Shown in pieces: positions 47,528 through 56,143 of a DNA stretch of 64,000 nt; position 1 is the stretch's first letter; each line of letters starts with the position of its first letter. Both the position numbers and the translations under genes were made by a program. The notes under the pieces were generated by a model. It was not told the DNA's origin. It was given only the letters and a program-made list of their open reading frames with translations, and searched no databases. Where the stretch lies: contig NZ_JACIDW010000001.1 of the NCBI RefSeq assembly GCF_014196505.1, forward strand, positions 372,001-436,000. The letters run 5' to 3'. Origin of the DNA: Rhizobium metallidurans. GTDB lineage: Bacteria; Pseudomonadota; Alphaproteobacteria; Rhizobiales; Rhizobiaceae.

Positions 47528-50014
47528 ATGACGATACCGACATCGACCTACAGGTTGCAGTTTCGAGATGGCATGACATTCGACACCGCCATCGATTTCA
47601 TCCCCTATCTGAAATCGCTCGGCGTCAGCCATCTTTATGCCTCCCCGATCTTCACCGCCACCTCCGGATCAACGCATGGGTACGACGTCACCGACTGCAA
47701 CGAGATCGATCCCGCGATCGGTGGCCGCGACGGCTTCGAGCGACTGAGCGCTGCGCTGAAGGAGGGCTGCCTTGGCCTGATCCTCGATATCGTGCCGAAC
47801 CACATGGCCGCCTCGACGGAAAACGCCTGGTGGGCGGATGTCCTTAAATTCGGCGCGGACAGCAAATACGCAGGCCATTTCGATATCGACTGGAGCCAGC
47901 GGCTGACGCTGCCGATACTGGGAAAGACCTTCGAAGACGCTCTCGCCGACAATGAGTTCGAGTTGCAGCGCGATCCGCGTACCCAGGAATGGTCGCTTGC
48001 CTATTTCGAGACCCGGCTGCCGCTCAATCCGCGAAGCACCGACCAGATATCCGGGGATCTGAAGGATCGGTCGCTGATATCGAGCATCCACGATCAGCAA
48101 TCCTGGCGGCTGACGTTCTGGCAGGATGCGGCCAAGACACTCAGCTACCGGCGTTTTTTCGAGGTCACAGGACTTGTCGGGCTGCGTGTCGAGGACGAGC
48201 AGGTGTTTGCCGACAGCCATGCGCTCGTGCTCGACCTGATCCGCGCCGGCTATGTGCAGGGGCTGCGGCTCGATCATATAGACGGTCTCGCCGATCCCGC
48301 GGGCTATCTCGATCGCCTGCGCGCGGCCGTTGGCTCCGATATCTATATCGTTGCGGAGAAGATTGTCGGGCATGGCGATGCACTGCCCGCCGACTGGCCG
48401 ATCGAGGGCACGACCGGTTACGAGTTCATCTCGGCGCTGAGCAATCTCTTTATCGATCCCGATGGCATGCGGCAGCTTGGTGATGCCTATGCCAGTCTCT
48501 CGCCGGATGCCGCCGATTTCGCGGCTGGCCTGCGCGAGGCCAAGCTGCTGATGATCGACCGCAACTTCGAAGGCGAGACGCGCCGACTGGTGGCAATCGC
48601 GCATTCGCTTCTGGCTGATACCGACGAAAAGCGGCTTGGCGCGGCGATCAGGGAATTGCTCGTCGCGTTTCCCTTCTACCGCACCTATGGCCGCGAGGGA
48701 AAATTGTCCGACAGCGATCGCCGGCTCATCGAGGCGGCCGTTTATCAAGCGGCAAGGCAGACCGGAGACAGCGATGCGCTGCAAGCCGTGGCGGGGCTTT
48801 TCGATGGCGGCGCCCGCGCCGAGGAGTTCCAGCGGCGCTTCCAGCAGCTTAGCGGGCCCATCATGGCCAAGGCCATGGAAGACACGCTGTTTTACCGCCA
48901 CAATCTCCTGCTTGGCGCTAACGAGGTCGGCGGCGAGCCCGACCGTTCGCCGGGCGGTGTCGATGCGTTTCACGCGTTGATGCAGCAAAGGGCAAAGCTT
49001 CAGCCGCACGGGCTGTCGGCCACCTCCACCCACGACACCAAGCGCGGCGAAGATGCCCGCGCCCGCCTCTACGCGCTGAGCGAGGAGCCTGATGTGTGGC
49101 GGCTCGGCGTCGAGCGCTGGCGAGACATGAACCGCAACCACCTGACCGAGCTGCCGGCGGGCCTGACGCCCGACGCGAATGTCGAATGGATGCTCTATCA
49201 GGCGCTTGCGGGCATATGGCTCGAGGAGTTTCGCGACGGCGCCGCAGCAGGCCTGACGGATCGCTTCGTCGCCTATGCTGAAAAGGCGGTACGGGAAGCC
49301 AAGCTAGTGACAAACTGGAACGCGCCGCATGAGCACTATGAGACGGCGGTCAGAAACTATGCGGCGGCGCTGACCGCCTCCGCCAGCCTGACCTTCCACG
49401 AGGATTTCGCCGAAGCGCTCCGGCCTGTGGCGGCCGCCGGATATCTGAACAGCCTGTCGCAGACACTGATCAAGCTGACGGCGCCCGGCGTGCCCGACAT
49501 CTATCAAGGATCGGAAGCCTGCGACTTCAGTCTCGTCGATCCCGACAACCGGCGCCCGATCGACACCAAGGCGCTGGCCCGCATGCTGGCAACGCGAGAG
49601 ACGATCTCGGAGCTGACCGTTCCAGCCCTGAAGCAGCGCATGATCGGCATTGGCCTTAATCTGCGCAAACGCCTGCCTGCTCTGTTCGCCAATGGTGATT
49701 ACCTGCCGCTATCGGTCACGGGAAGCCGCAGCAACCATGTCGTCGCCTTCGGCCGACGACTGGACGATGCCTTCACGGTGACGGTGACACCGCGCATGAT
49801 GCTGGGGCAGCTGGAGCTGGGCAAGCTCTATGCAGGCCCCGAATTCTGGGGCGACACCGCAGTCATGCTGCCTCCGGAGCTGCGCGGTCCGAAACGCGAT
49901 CTCCTGACGCAAAGGCCCATCGACACCGCGGCGTCGGTTCCCGTGATGCAGCTGCTGGGGACGCGACCGGTCGCGCTGCTGCAGAACGACGGACCCGCCG
50001 GGCGGCACCTATGA
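47528..50014 (+). CDS. treY: Malto-oligosyltrehalose synthase
   Basis: 828 residues from the ATG at 47528, preceded by GAGG; longer frames from 47468 lack support. TreY converts the reducing-end glucose linkage of malto-oligosaccharides to an alpha,alpha-1,1 bond. GH13 features: STYRLQFRDGMTFDTAIDFI, HLYASPIFTATSGSTHGYDV, LDIVPNHMAAS, YVQGLRLDHIDGLADP (nucleophile Asp), TTGYEFISALSNLF and STHDTKRGEDARARL. It works with TreZ, encoded next, to make trehalose from glycogen-type glucans for osmoprotection. Confidence 0.97.
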   Translation: MTIPTSTYRLQFRDGMTFDTAIDFIPYLKSLGVSHLYASPIFTATSGSTHGYDVTDCNEIDPAIGGRDGFERLSAALKEGCLGLILDIVPNHMAASTENAWWADVLKFGADSKYAGHFDIDWSQRLTLPILGKTFEDALADNEFELQRDPRTQEWSLAYFETRLPLNPRSTDQISGDLKDRSLISSIHDQQSWRLTFWQDAAKTLSYRRFFEVTGLVGLRVEDEQVFADSHALVLDLIRAGYVQGLRLDHIDGLADPAGYLDRLRAAVGSDIYIVAEKIVGHGDALPADWPIEGTTGYEFISALSNLFIDPDGMRQLGDAYASLSPDAADFAAGLREAKLLMIDRNFEGETRRLVAIAHSLLADTDEKRLGAAIRELLVAFPFYRTYGREGKLSDSDRRLIEAAVYQAARQTGDSDALQAVAGLFDGGARAEEFQRRFQQLSGPIMAKAMEDTLFYRHNLLLGANEVGGEPDRSPGGVDAFHALMQQRAKLQPHGLSATSTHDTKRGEDARARLYALSEEPDVWRLGVERWRDMNRNHLTELPAGLTPDANVEWMLYQALAGIWLEEFRDGAAAGLTDRFVAYAEKAVREAKLVTNWNAPHEHYETAVRNYAAALTASASLTFHEDFAEALRPVAAAGYLNSLSQTLIKLTAPGVPDIYQGSEACDFSLVDPDNRRPIDTKALARMLATRETISELTVPALKQRMIGIGLNLRKRLPALFANGDYLPLSVTGSRSNHVVAFGRRLDDAFTVTVTPRMMLGQLELGKLYAGPEFWGDTAVMLPPELRGPKRDLLTQRPIDTAASVPVMQLLGTRPVALLQNDGPAGRHL

Positions 50015-50114
50015 CGCCGTCGTGACCAATCATGATCGCAACGACGCGAACTTTTGCGCGGCGACTACGTTGGGCTGCCGATCCGATTTTACCGAAAGGC
50101 CTCGTGTGACTGAT

Positions 50115-51884
50115 ATGAAATTCGGACCCATCATCTCCGACAGAGGCGTCACCTTCCGACTGTGGGCTCCTCTTGTCGACAGCGTCTCGTTGAAGCTGGA
50201 CGGTCATGAGCCGCAGCCGATGCATCAAGGCGAGGATGGATGGCACGAACTCGAGGTTGCCGGCGCCGGTGCCGGCACGTCCTACCGATTTGTTCTCCCA
50301 GATGGGTTGCACGTCCCCGATCCGGCATCACTCTTTCAGCCGCATGACGTGCACGGTTTCAGTGAAGTTGTCGATCTCGCGCGTTATCGATGGAAAACCG
50401 AAGCCTGGCTTGGGCGCCGGTGGGAAGAGACCGTGCTCTACGAGCTGCACGTCGGCACCTTCACCGAGGAGGGCACCTTCCTCGCGGCAATCGGGCGTCT
50501 CGATCACCTCGCGCGGCTGGGCGTGACGGCGATCCAGCTGATGCCGGTTGCCGATTTTCCGGGACGTTATGGCTGGGGTTACGACGGCGTGCTGCCCTAT
50601 GCGCCCGACAGCAGCTATGGCAGGTCGGAGCACCTGATGGCGCTGGTCGATGCGGCGCACGAGCGCGAGATCTCGATCTTCCTGGACGTCGTCTACAACC
50701 ACTTTGGCCCCGACGGCAATTACCTGCCTCTCTATGCGCCGCTCTTCACTGACCGGCACAAGACGCCGTGGGGAAAGGGTATCGACTACGATGGCGCGAC
50801 GGTGCGGCCGATACGCGAGTTCGTTATCCAGAACGCCATCCATTGCGTCACGGCCTTCAGGCTGGACGGGCTGCGGCTGGACGCCGTTCATGCCATCAAG
50901 GACAGCAGCGAAGAGCATCTCCTTCTGGAGCTTGCACGGCGCGTTCGCGCGGCAACTGGCGATCGCCATGTTCACCTGATCGTCGAGAACGAGGAAAACG
51001 ACAGCGATCTCCTGAAGCGCGCGAGCGACGGCAAAGCCGCCCTGTTCACGGCCCAATGGAACGACGACATCCACCACACGCTGCATGTCGCCGCCACCTG
51101 CGAGCGCTTCGGCTATTACGCCGACTTCGCCGAGGATAGCGAAGCGATGGCGCGGTCGCTCGCCGAAGGATTTGTGTTTCAGGGCCAGCACATGCCCTAT
51201 CGCGGCGACAGCAGAGGCAAGACCACGCGCGACTTGCCACCGACGGCTTTCGTCTCCTTCATCCAGAACCACGATCAGATCGGCAACCGGGCGATGGGAG
51301 ACCGGGTCATCGCCGCGCAGCCTGTTCACATCATGAAGGCGATGGCGGCCGTCTATCTCCTGGCGCCGCAGATACCGATGTTGTTCATGGGCGAGGAATG
51401 GGGCGCGCGGGATGCGTTCCCCTATTTCTGCGATCTCAATGACGAGCTGAACGAGATGGTGCGAAAGGGACGCCGCGAAGAGCTGTCGCGATTGCCGGGC
51501 TTCGATGCCGACGACCTTCTCGACCCGACCGCGCCATCGACATTCGAGATGGCCAAGCTCGACTGGTCGAGCATGAACGCGCCGGCCGCCGCCGCCATGC
51601 ATGATTTCCACGCCGCTCTACTCGCCATCCGCCACCAGAAGATCGTTCCGCTGCTGACCGGGATGCGCCGCGGCGAAATCACCGCCCCTTCCGGCTTCAC
51701 ATCGGTCGCCGTCAACTGGCCGCTGGCCACCGGCGGCCAGCTACGCCTGCGGGCGAACCTCGGGAACGAGACGGTTGCAATCGATACCTTGATGGACGAC
51801 ACCGGGATGTTATTCAGCCTGGGTTCTTCATCCGGTGGAAACCTGCCGCCATGGTCGGTCTTCTGGAGCGTCAGTCACGACTAA
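50115..51884 (+). CDS. treZ: Malto-oligosyltrehalose trehalohydrolase
   Basis: 589 residues from the ATG at 50115 (MKFGPIISDRGVTFRLWAP); GTG codons at 50106 and 50022 are alternatives. The N-terminal carbohydrate-binding module (about 1-95) is followed by the GH13 barrel: LYELHVGTFTEEGTF, IQLMPVADFPGRYGWGYDGV, DVVYNHFGPDGNYL, FRLDGLRLDAVHAI (nucleophile Asp), VENEEND (acid/base Glu), SFIQNHDQIGN and MLFMGEEWGA. It releases trehalose from the TreY product. The gap to treY is about 100 bases. Confidence 0.96.
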   Translation: MKFGPIISDRGVTFRLWAPLVDSVSLKLDGHEPQPMHQGEDGWHELEVAGAGAGTSYRFVLPDGLHVPDPASLFQPHDVHGFSEVVDLARYRWKTEAWLGRRWEETVLYELHVGTFTEEGTFLAAIGRLDHLARLGVTAIQLMPVADFPGRYGWGYDGVLPYAPDSSYGRSEHLMALVDAAHEREISIFLDVVYNHFGPDGNYLPLYAPLFTDRHKTPWGKGIDYDGATVRPIREFVIQNAIHCVTAFRLDGLRLDAVHAIKDSSEEHLLLELARRVRAATGDRHVHLIVENEENDSDLLKRASDGKAALFTAQWNDDIHHTLHVAATCERFGYYADFAEDSEAMARSLAEGFVFQGQHMPYRGDSRGKTTRDLPPTAFVSFIQNHDQIGNRAMGDRVIAAQPVHIMKAMAAVYLLAPQIPMLFMGEEWGARDAFPYFCDLNDELNEMVRKGRREELSRLPGFDADDLLDPTAPSTFEMAKLDWSSMNAPAAAAMHDFHAALLAIRHQKIVPLLTGMRRGEITAPSGFTSVAVNWPLATGGQLRLRANLGNETVAIDTLMDDTGMLFSLGSSSGGNLPPWSVFWSVSHD

Positions 51885-51923
51885 CATGCAACGCCCAGAC
51901 CATCGGCCCGAAAACGCGACCAT

Positions 51924-52982
51924 TCAGGACACCGCTTTCAGCCACCCCAGCACACGGGCTTCTTCCGCATCCATCCACTTCAACAAACGCTTGCTCCGCG
52001 TTGGTCTCGTGTGCAGCAACTGGCCCAATCTGCCGGCCTTGAACTCGTCGAACACGGCGGGATGGATGTAGGACGAGCGGCAGACCGCGCGTGTGTTGAC
52101 CAGCATGGCGGCAACCGCATCGATCACTTCATTCATTTGCCGCGCGATCGCGGCCTCGGTGGCGGCGAGTTCCAGAGGCGTCAGAGCGGTAACGGCCGCG
52201 CAGGTCGCGCCCCAGGTTCGAAACTGGCGGGAGCTGAACTCGTCCCCGGATACGTCGCGGATATATGCGTTGACGTCCTGGGAGGATATTTGCCGGCGGC
52301 TACCGTCCTCGCACACATACTGGAACAATTGCTGCCCCGGAAGTTCCTGCAGGCTGCGGACGACGCGCGCGATGCGTCGATCCGTGTGAACCAGATTCCA
52401 TTCCTTGCCGGATTTTCCCTTGAAGCGGAATTTCACTTGCGAACCGTCTGTCTTGACATGCCTTCGGCGCAGCGTCGTCAGGCCGAAGGAGCCGTTATCC
52501 TCCGCGTATGCGGCATTGCCGATGCGGATGTAGAGGTTGTCGAGCATCCAGACGATGGTGGCCAATGCCTTGTCCATCGTCGGCGCACGCACGCGCAGAT
52601 CGGCATCGACACGCGCGCGTATGTCGGGCAGGCGTTCGCCGAAGGCCAGCAACTGGTCGAACTTCGCGCGCGCGCGTTCCGAGTGCCATTCAGGATGATA
52701 ACGATACTGCCGGCGTCCGCGCGCATCGATACCGATCGCCTGCAGATGGGACAGAGGATTGGGAGATATGCGAACGTCGGTATAGGCCGGCGGGATGGCC
52801 AGCGCATTCAGCCGTGAAACTTCCAAGCTGTCCGTGATCCTGCGCCCATCGGGCGCGTAGTAGAGGAAGCCAATTTTCCCCGCCTTGCGCGTGATGCCAC
52901 TCTCGATATCCGTGGTGTAAACCAGTCGAGACGACATAACCGCAGCTGCGCTGACATCCGTTTGGTTGATTGCTTGATCCAT
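51924..52982 (-). CDS. DNA topoisomerase IB (poxvirus/eukaryotic type)
   Basis: 352 residues from the ATG at 52982; 52937 is an alternative. Features: the N-terminal DNA-binding part GRRITDSLEVSRLNALAIPP, AIGIDARGRRQYRYHPEWHS, then the catalytic fold with YIRIGNAAYAEDNGSFGLTT, KFRFKGKSGKEWN (catalytic Lys), QFRTWGATCAAV (Arg and Thr of the RTWGAT motif) and the nucleophile Y305 in CRSSYIHPAV. It relaxes supercoils through a 3-prime phosphotyrosine. Common as an accessory gene in Hyphomicrobiales. It stands alone, convergent with treZ. Confidence 0.95.
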   Translation of the reverse strand: MDQAINQTDVSAAAVMSSRLVYTTDIESGITRKAGKIGFLYYAPDGRRITDSLEVSRLNALAIPPAYTDVRISPNPLSHLQAIGIDARGRRQYRYHPEWHSERARAKFDQLLAFGERLPDIRARVDADLRVRAPTMDKALATIVWMLDNLYIRIGNAAYAEDNGSFGLTTLRRRHVKTDGSQVKFRFKGKSGKEWNLVHTDRRIARVVRSLQELPGQQLFQYVCEDGSRRQISSQDVNAYIRDVSGDEFSSRQFRTWGATCAAVTALTPLELAATEAAIARQMNEVIDAVAAMLVNTRAVCRSSYIHPAVFDEFKAGRLGQLLHTRPTRSKRLLKWMDAEEARVLGWLKAVS

Positions 52983-53272
52983 GTCGCAGAAACACCACGA
53001 CCAGGGATTCAGTTCCCATCGCAACTTCAAAGGCTTGGCTAAATACCGCCAGCGCGCCTGGACCGTATGGAGCAGGCCCGTTGCTGCGCAGCATAGCGCG
53101 CAAAGTCAAGCTAAGCCTTACGCCCGAATTGTACTTTTGTTTAACTACCTTCCTGCCGCTCGTGGTGACTAAATAAAAACGAGCACCGCGTGTGACGGCT
53201 GGACCCTCGGATGGCAGGGGATACGAGAGCGGACGTCGCCACATGACAATGGATGAGGCAAGGAAGAGACAC

Positions 53273-54214
53273 ATGTCAGGCAAAACACAACGAGATCGGC
53301 AAGACGGCCAGACCAGTTTGGCTGTGGTGATCGTGACGTTCAACAGTGCCGACGCTCTGCTTCCGCTGCTCGATTCGATACCCTCCGGCTTGGAAGGGGT
53401 GGACGCTTTCGAGATCGTGATCGCGGACAACGCCTCTCATGACGGATCGGCAGAGTTGGCTGAAGCGCATCCCGTCCGCCCGAGAGTGATCCGCATGGGG
53501 CGCAATGCGGGTTATGCCGCGGCAATCAACGCCGCCGTTGCCACCGTGGACGACGATCGCGCCATTCTCGTCCTCAATCCTGATTTGCGTCTCTATCCCG
53601 ATGCGGCAATGCCGCTGCTCGAACGGCTTTCCGACCCGTCCGTGGGTGTCGTTGTGCCCACGAACTACAGCGAAGAGGGGCATGTCGATCCAAGCCTAAG
53701 GCGCGAACCGTCGATGACGACGGCCTGGGCAGACGCGCTTTTGGGTGGTGGCATCGCGGGTCGACTCGGCTTGGGTGAGACGATAACCAAAGCCAGTTCC
53801 TATGATAGGTCCGGTCTGGTCGACTGGGCGACGGGTTCGGCACTCCTCGTATCGGCAAAGGCCCGCAAGGCAGCCGGTCAATGGGACGAGTCCTTCTTTC
53901 TGTATAGCGAGGAAGTCGATTTTCTCCGGCGCGTGCGGGAGGCCGGGTTCGGTGTTCTCTACGAGCCGCGTGCCAAGGTCATGCACGCTGGTGGAGGCAG
54001 CGGTCGAAATCCCAAGCTTTTCGCGCTACAGACCGCAAACCGGATCCGCTACTATGCCTTGCGCCACGGCACTCTTGCGACGTTGGTGTTCCGCGCCGCC
54101 GTTGCCACCGGCGAGGCGCTGCGCTGCTGGCGCAATCCGTCACACCGCGCAGCCTTCTCGAGTTCCTTACGGCCGCTGCTGAAAGGTGCCGATTTCATGC
54201 TGCTCAGGAGCTGA
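53273..54214 (+). CDS. Glycosyltransferase family 2 (rhamnosyl/galactofuranosyl-type)
   Basis: 313 residues from the ATG at 53273, with AAGGAAGAG upstream. GT-A fold: SLAVVIVTFNSADALLPLLD, VIADNASHDGSAEL, MGRNAGYAAAINAAVA (NxGyxxAxN) and LNPDLRLYPDAAM (metal-site region), with DWATGSALLVSAKA and DESFFLYSEEVDFLRRVREA as acceptor-side motifs. First gene of the exopolysaccharide locus, adding a sugar to the lipid-linked repeat unit. About 290 AT-richer bases upstream may contain the locus promoter. Confidence 0.93.
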   Translation: MSGKTQRDRQDGQTSLAVVIVTFNSADALLPLLDSIPSGLEGVDAFEIVIADNASHDGSAELAEAHPVRPRVIRMGRNAGYAAAINAAVATVDDDRAILVLNPDLRLYPDAAMPLLERLSDPSVGVVVPTNYSEEGHVDPSLRREPSMTTAWADALLGGGIAGRLGLGETITKASSYDRSGLVDWATGSALLVSAKARKAAGQWDESFFLYSEEVDFLRRVREAGFGVLYEPRAKVMHAGGGSGRNPKLFALQTANRIRYYALRHGTLATLVFRAAVATGEALRCWRNPSHRAAFSSSLRPLLKGADFMLLRS

Positions 54215-54350
54215 TGGATGAGACGGGCTGATCGCCGACCATGCACTCCTGCGGTTTCGCTCTGGCTTCACGATCGCCTTTCCGGCTCGCCCGGGGTGCT
54301 GGAGCGAGACCGGACTGAAGCCACGGCGCTGCGCGCGGGCGGGCCGCTTC

Positions 54351-55766
54351 ATGTCTAGGCGCGGGATCTCCAGCGTACAGGAAATCGGCGGCAAGCTGGA
54401 GGAACAGGCGGAGCGGGACGACACTGCAAACTTTGGATCGCGACGACGCCCTAGAGCGGTGCCCTCTGAGCGCGCGCAACAGTCAAAGGCAGACCTTCAT
54501 CCAGCGGTGAAGTTCTTTATGATCGGCCTCATCATTCCATGGGTAGTGCCATTGGCGGGCGTCAACCTGCCGGTCTACCGCATCGTGCTGATAATGACGC
54601 TGATGCCATCGCTGGCGTCCTGGCTCACAGGAAAGGCAGGTCCGGTTCGCGCCGCCGATTTGGGCGTGCTTCTCTATTGCGTTTGGATCGCCGTTGCCCT
54701 CACCGCCGCCGCTGGCATCCCGGCTGCGCTGCAGCCGAGCGCGTCATACTTCATCGATGGGATGGGAGCCTATCTGCTGGCGCGATGTTATATTCGTAGC
54801 GCCGAGGATTTCAGCAACATGGTGGCGTTTGCCGTCAAGCTCATCGCGCTTCTGCTTCCCTTCGCCCTCTATGAGTGGATGACCGGCCGCGCGATCCTGT
54901 TGGAACTGTTTGGCAAAGTGTTTCCCACTGTCGAATTGGCGCCAATGCCGCCGCGTATGGGCGTGTATCGCGTGCAAGGCCCATTCAGCCACTCCATTCT
55001 TTTCGGCGTGTTCTGCGGCAGTCTCGTCGCATTGGCGGGTTCGGTGGATGTTTCGAAGCGACTGATTTTCGGGCGCTGGCTTTCCGTAAGCCTGCTCGTC
55101 GCGACGACATTTTTGTCTCTCTCCTCCGCGCCGATCGCCGGCGTCGCCTTGCAGGCGGCTCTGCTGATCTGGTGCATGGCGCTGGGGCGGTTCTGGTGGC
55201 AGTGGAAGCTGCTTTGGGCGATTGCGCTTGTAAGCTACCTGGTCGTCGAGTTCGGATCCAACCAGACCCCGGTGCAGTTCTACATTTCACACTTCACATT
55301 CGATCGACAGACTGGTTGGTATCGTCTTCTCATCTGGGATTACGGGTCGGCTTCCGTCATGAACAATCCACTGCTTGGCATCGGGCAGGCCGACTGGGTC
55401 CGCCCCCCGTGGATGGTAAGCACCACGGTCGACAATTTCTGGCTGCTGACCGCGATGCGCTACGGTTTGCCGTCGCTCATAATCCTCTTCGTTTCCATTC
55501 TGTCAATCTGGACCGCCTTGGCTCGCAAACGGGATGTCGCGCCAGCTCTTGAGCCCTACAGGAGAGGCTATCTGATCTGCATCGCCACTTTCGTTATCGT
55601 CGGCTCGACCGTCCATTTCTGGGCCGCGATATACTCCTGGTTCTTCTTCCTCGTGGGTTGCGGCGTCTGGCTGCTGGACACGGAGCATGCCGGCAAGCCT
55701 GCGGGGCGATCTTTGCGAACGCGCGCGCCCCACGGCGGTCGCCGCCCGACCCGAGCCTCTTCTTGA
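54351..55766 (+). CDS. Wzy-like polysaccharide polymerase / O-antigen ligase family
   Basis: 471 residues. About ten to twelve membrane helices with a larger periplasmic loop around residues 280-345 that contains WYRLLIWDYGSASVMNNPLL and IGQADWVRPPW, like the repeat-unit polymerases of Wzx/Wzy systems. The charged N-terminal 50 residues may not be translated; a GTG near residue 37 is possible. It would polymerise the repeat units flipped by the Wzx-like protein encoded at 60275. Assignment is by topology and locus, since Wzy sequences are poorly conserved. Confidence 0.82.
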   Translation: MSRRGISSVQEIGGKLEEQAERDDTANFGSRRRPRAVPSERAQQSKADLHPAVKFFMIGLIIPWVVPLAGVNLPVYRIVLIMTLMPSLASWLTGKAGPVRAADLGVLLYCVWIAVALTAAAGIPAALQPSASYFIDGMGAYLLARCYIRSAEDFSNMVAFAVKLIALLLPFALYEWMTGRAILLELFGKVFPTVELAPMPPRMGVYRVQGPFSHSILFGVFCGSLVALAGSVDVSKRLIFGRWLSVSLLVATTFLSLSSAPIAGVALQAALLIWCMALGRFWWQWKLLWAIALVSYLVVEFGSNQTPVQFYISHFTFDRQTGWYRLLIWDYGSASVMNNPLLGIGQADWVRPPWMVSTTVDNFWLLTAMRYGLPSLIILFVSILSIWTALARKRDVAPALEPYRRGYLICIATFVIVGSTVHFWAAIYSWFFFLVGCGVWLLDTEHAGKPAGRSLRTRAPHGGRRPTRASS

Positions 55767-56127
55767 TGTCGGAAGGTCCCTGGCTTTCGGCGCCTTGCTG
55801 CCAGTCCGTCGGCCATGGGATTAGAAATCAATTCCGCCAAAGTAACGTTGGCAACAAGATGTGTATATCGCGGTGTATTGATACGCCGTTGTTGCGGGCC
55901 GCAGGTCGCTCACGATTTAAAGTCATTATGTCGCAGCCTCCCCAAATGGAGAATGTGCCGCCTGTCATCCCCGTCAAACGGGCAGTGGCTGCCCTCGCCA
56001 CGCAGCCGAAAGGTGGCGTCGGCAAGACCAGTCGGTCGTTGACGGAGACTTTGAGAGCGTCCATAAATTTTGTCGAAGGTCTTGCAGGGCACTGGTTTTA
56101 TTTTGCTATTTCGAAAGTTCTACGCGT
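55767..56127 (+). other. AT-richer gap before the dimethylformamidase-like gene
   Basis: About 360 bases of lower GC than the surroundings. It holds a short open frame, 55928-56143, with a deviant Walker A motif (listed separately). No terminator with a U tract was seen. This may be a junction left by insertion of the following lower-GC gene. Confidence 0.5.
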
Positions 56128-56143
56128 ATGCATGGTAGTGTAG
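55928..56143 (+). pseudogene. Short frame with a ParA-type Walker A motif, possible gene remnant
   Basis: 71 codons. The segment AALATQPKGGVGKTS matches the deviant Walker A signature (KGGxGKT/S) of ParA/MinD and related ATPases, preceded by a hydrophobic strand as in those proteins. The expected continuation is absent, and the frame runs on into unrelated sequence and overlaps the next gene start. It may be the broken N-terminus of a ParA-like ATPase, or chance. No clear ribosome-binding site. Confidence 0.3.

Noticed and set aside
47669..49141. Minus-strand open frame of 490 codons opposite treY
   Set aside because: treY is unambiguous, and the antisense frame has no recognisable domain or start context.
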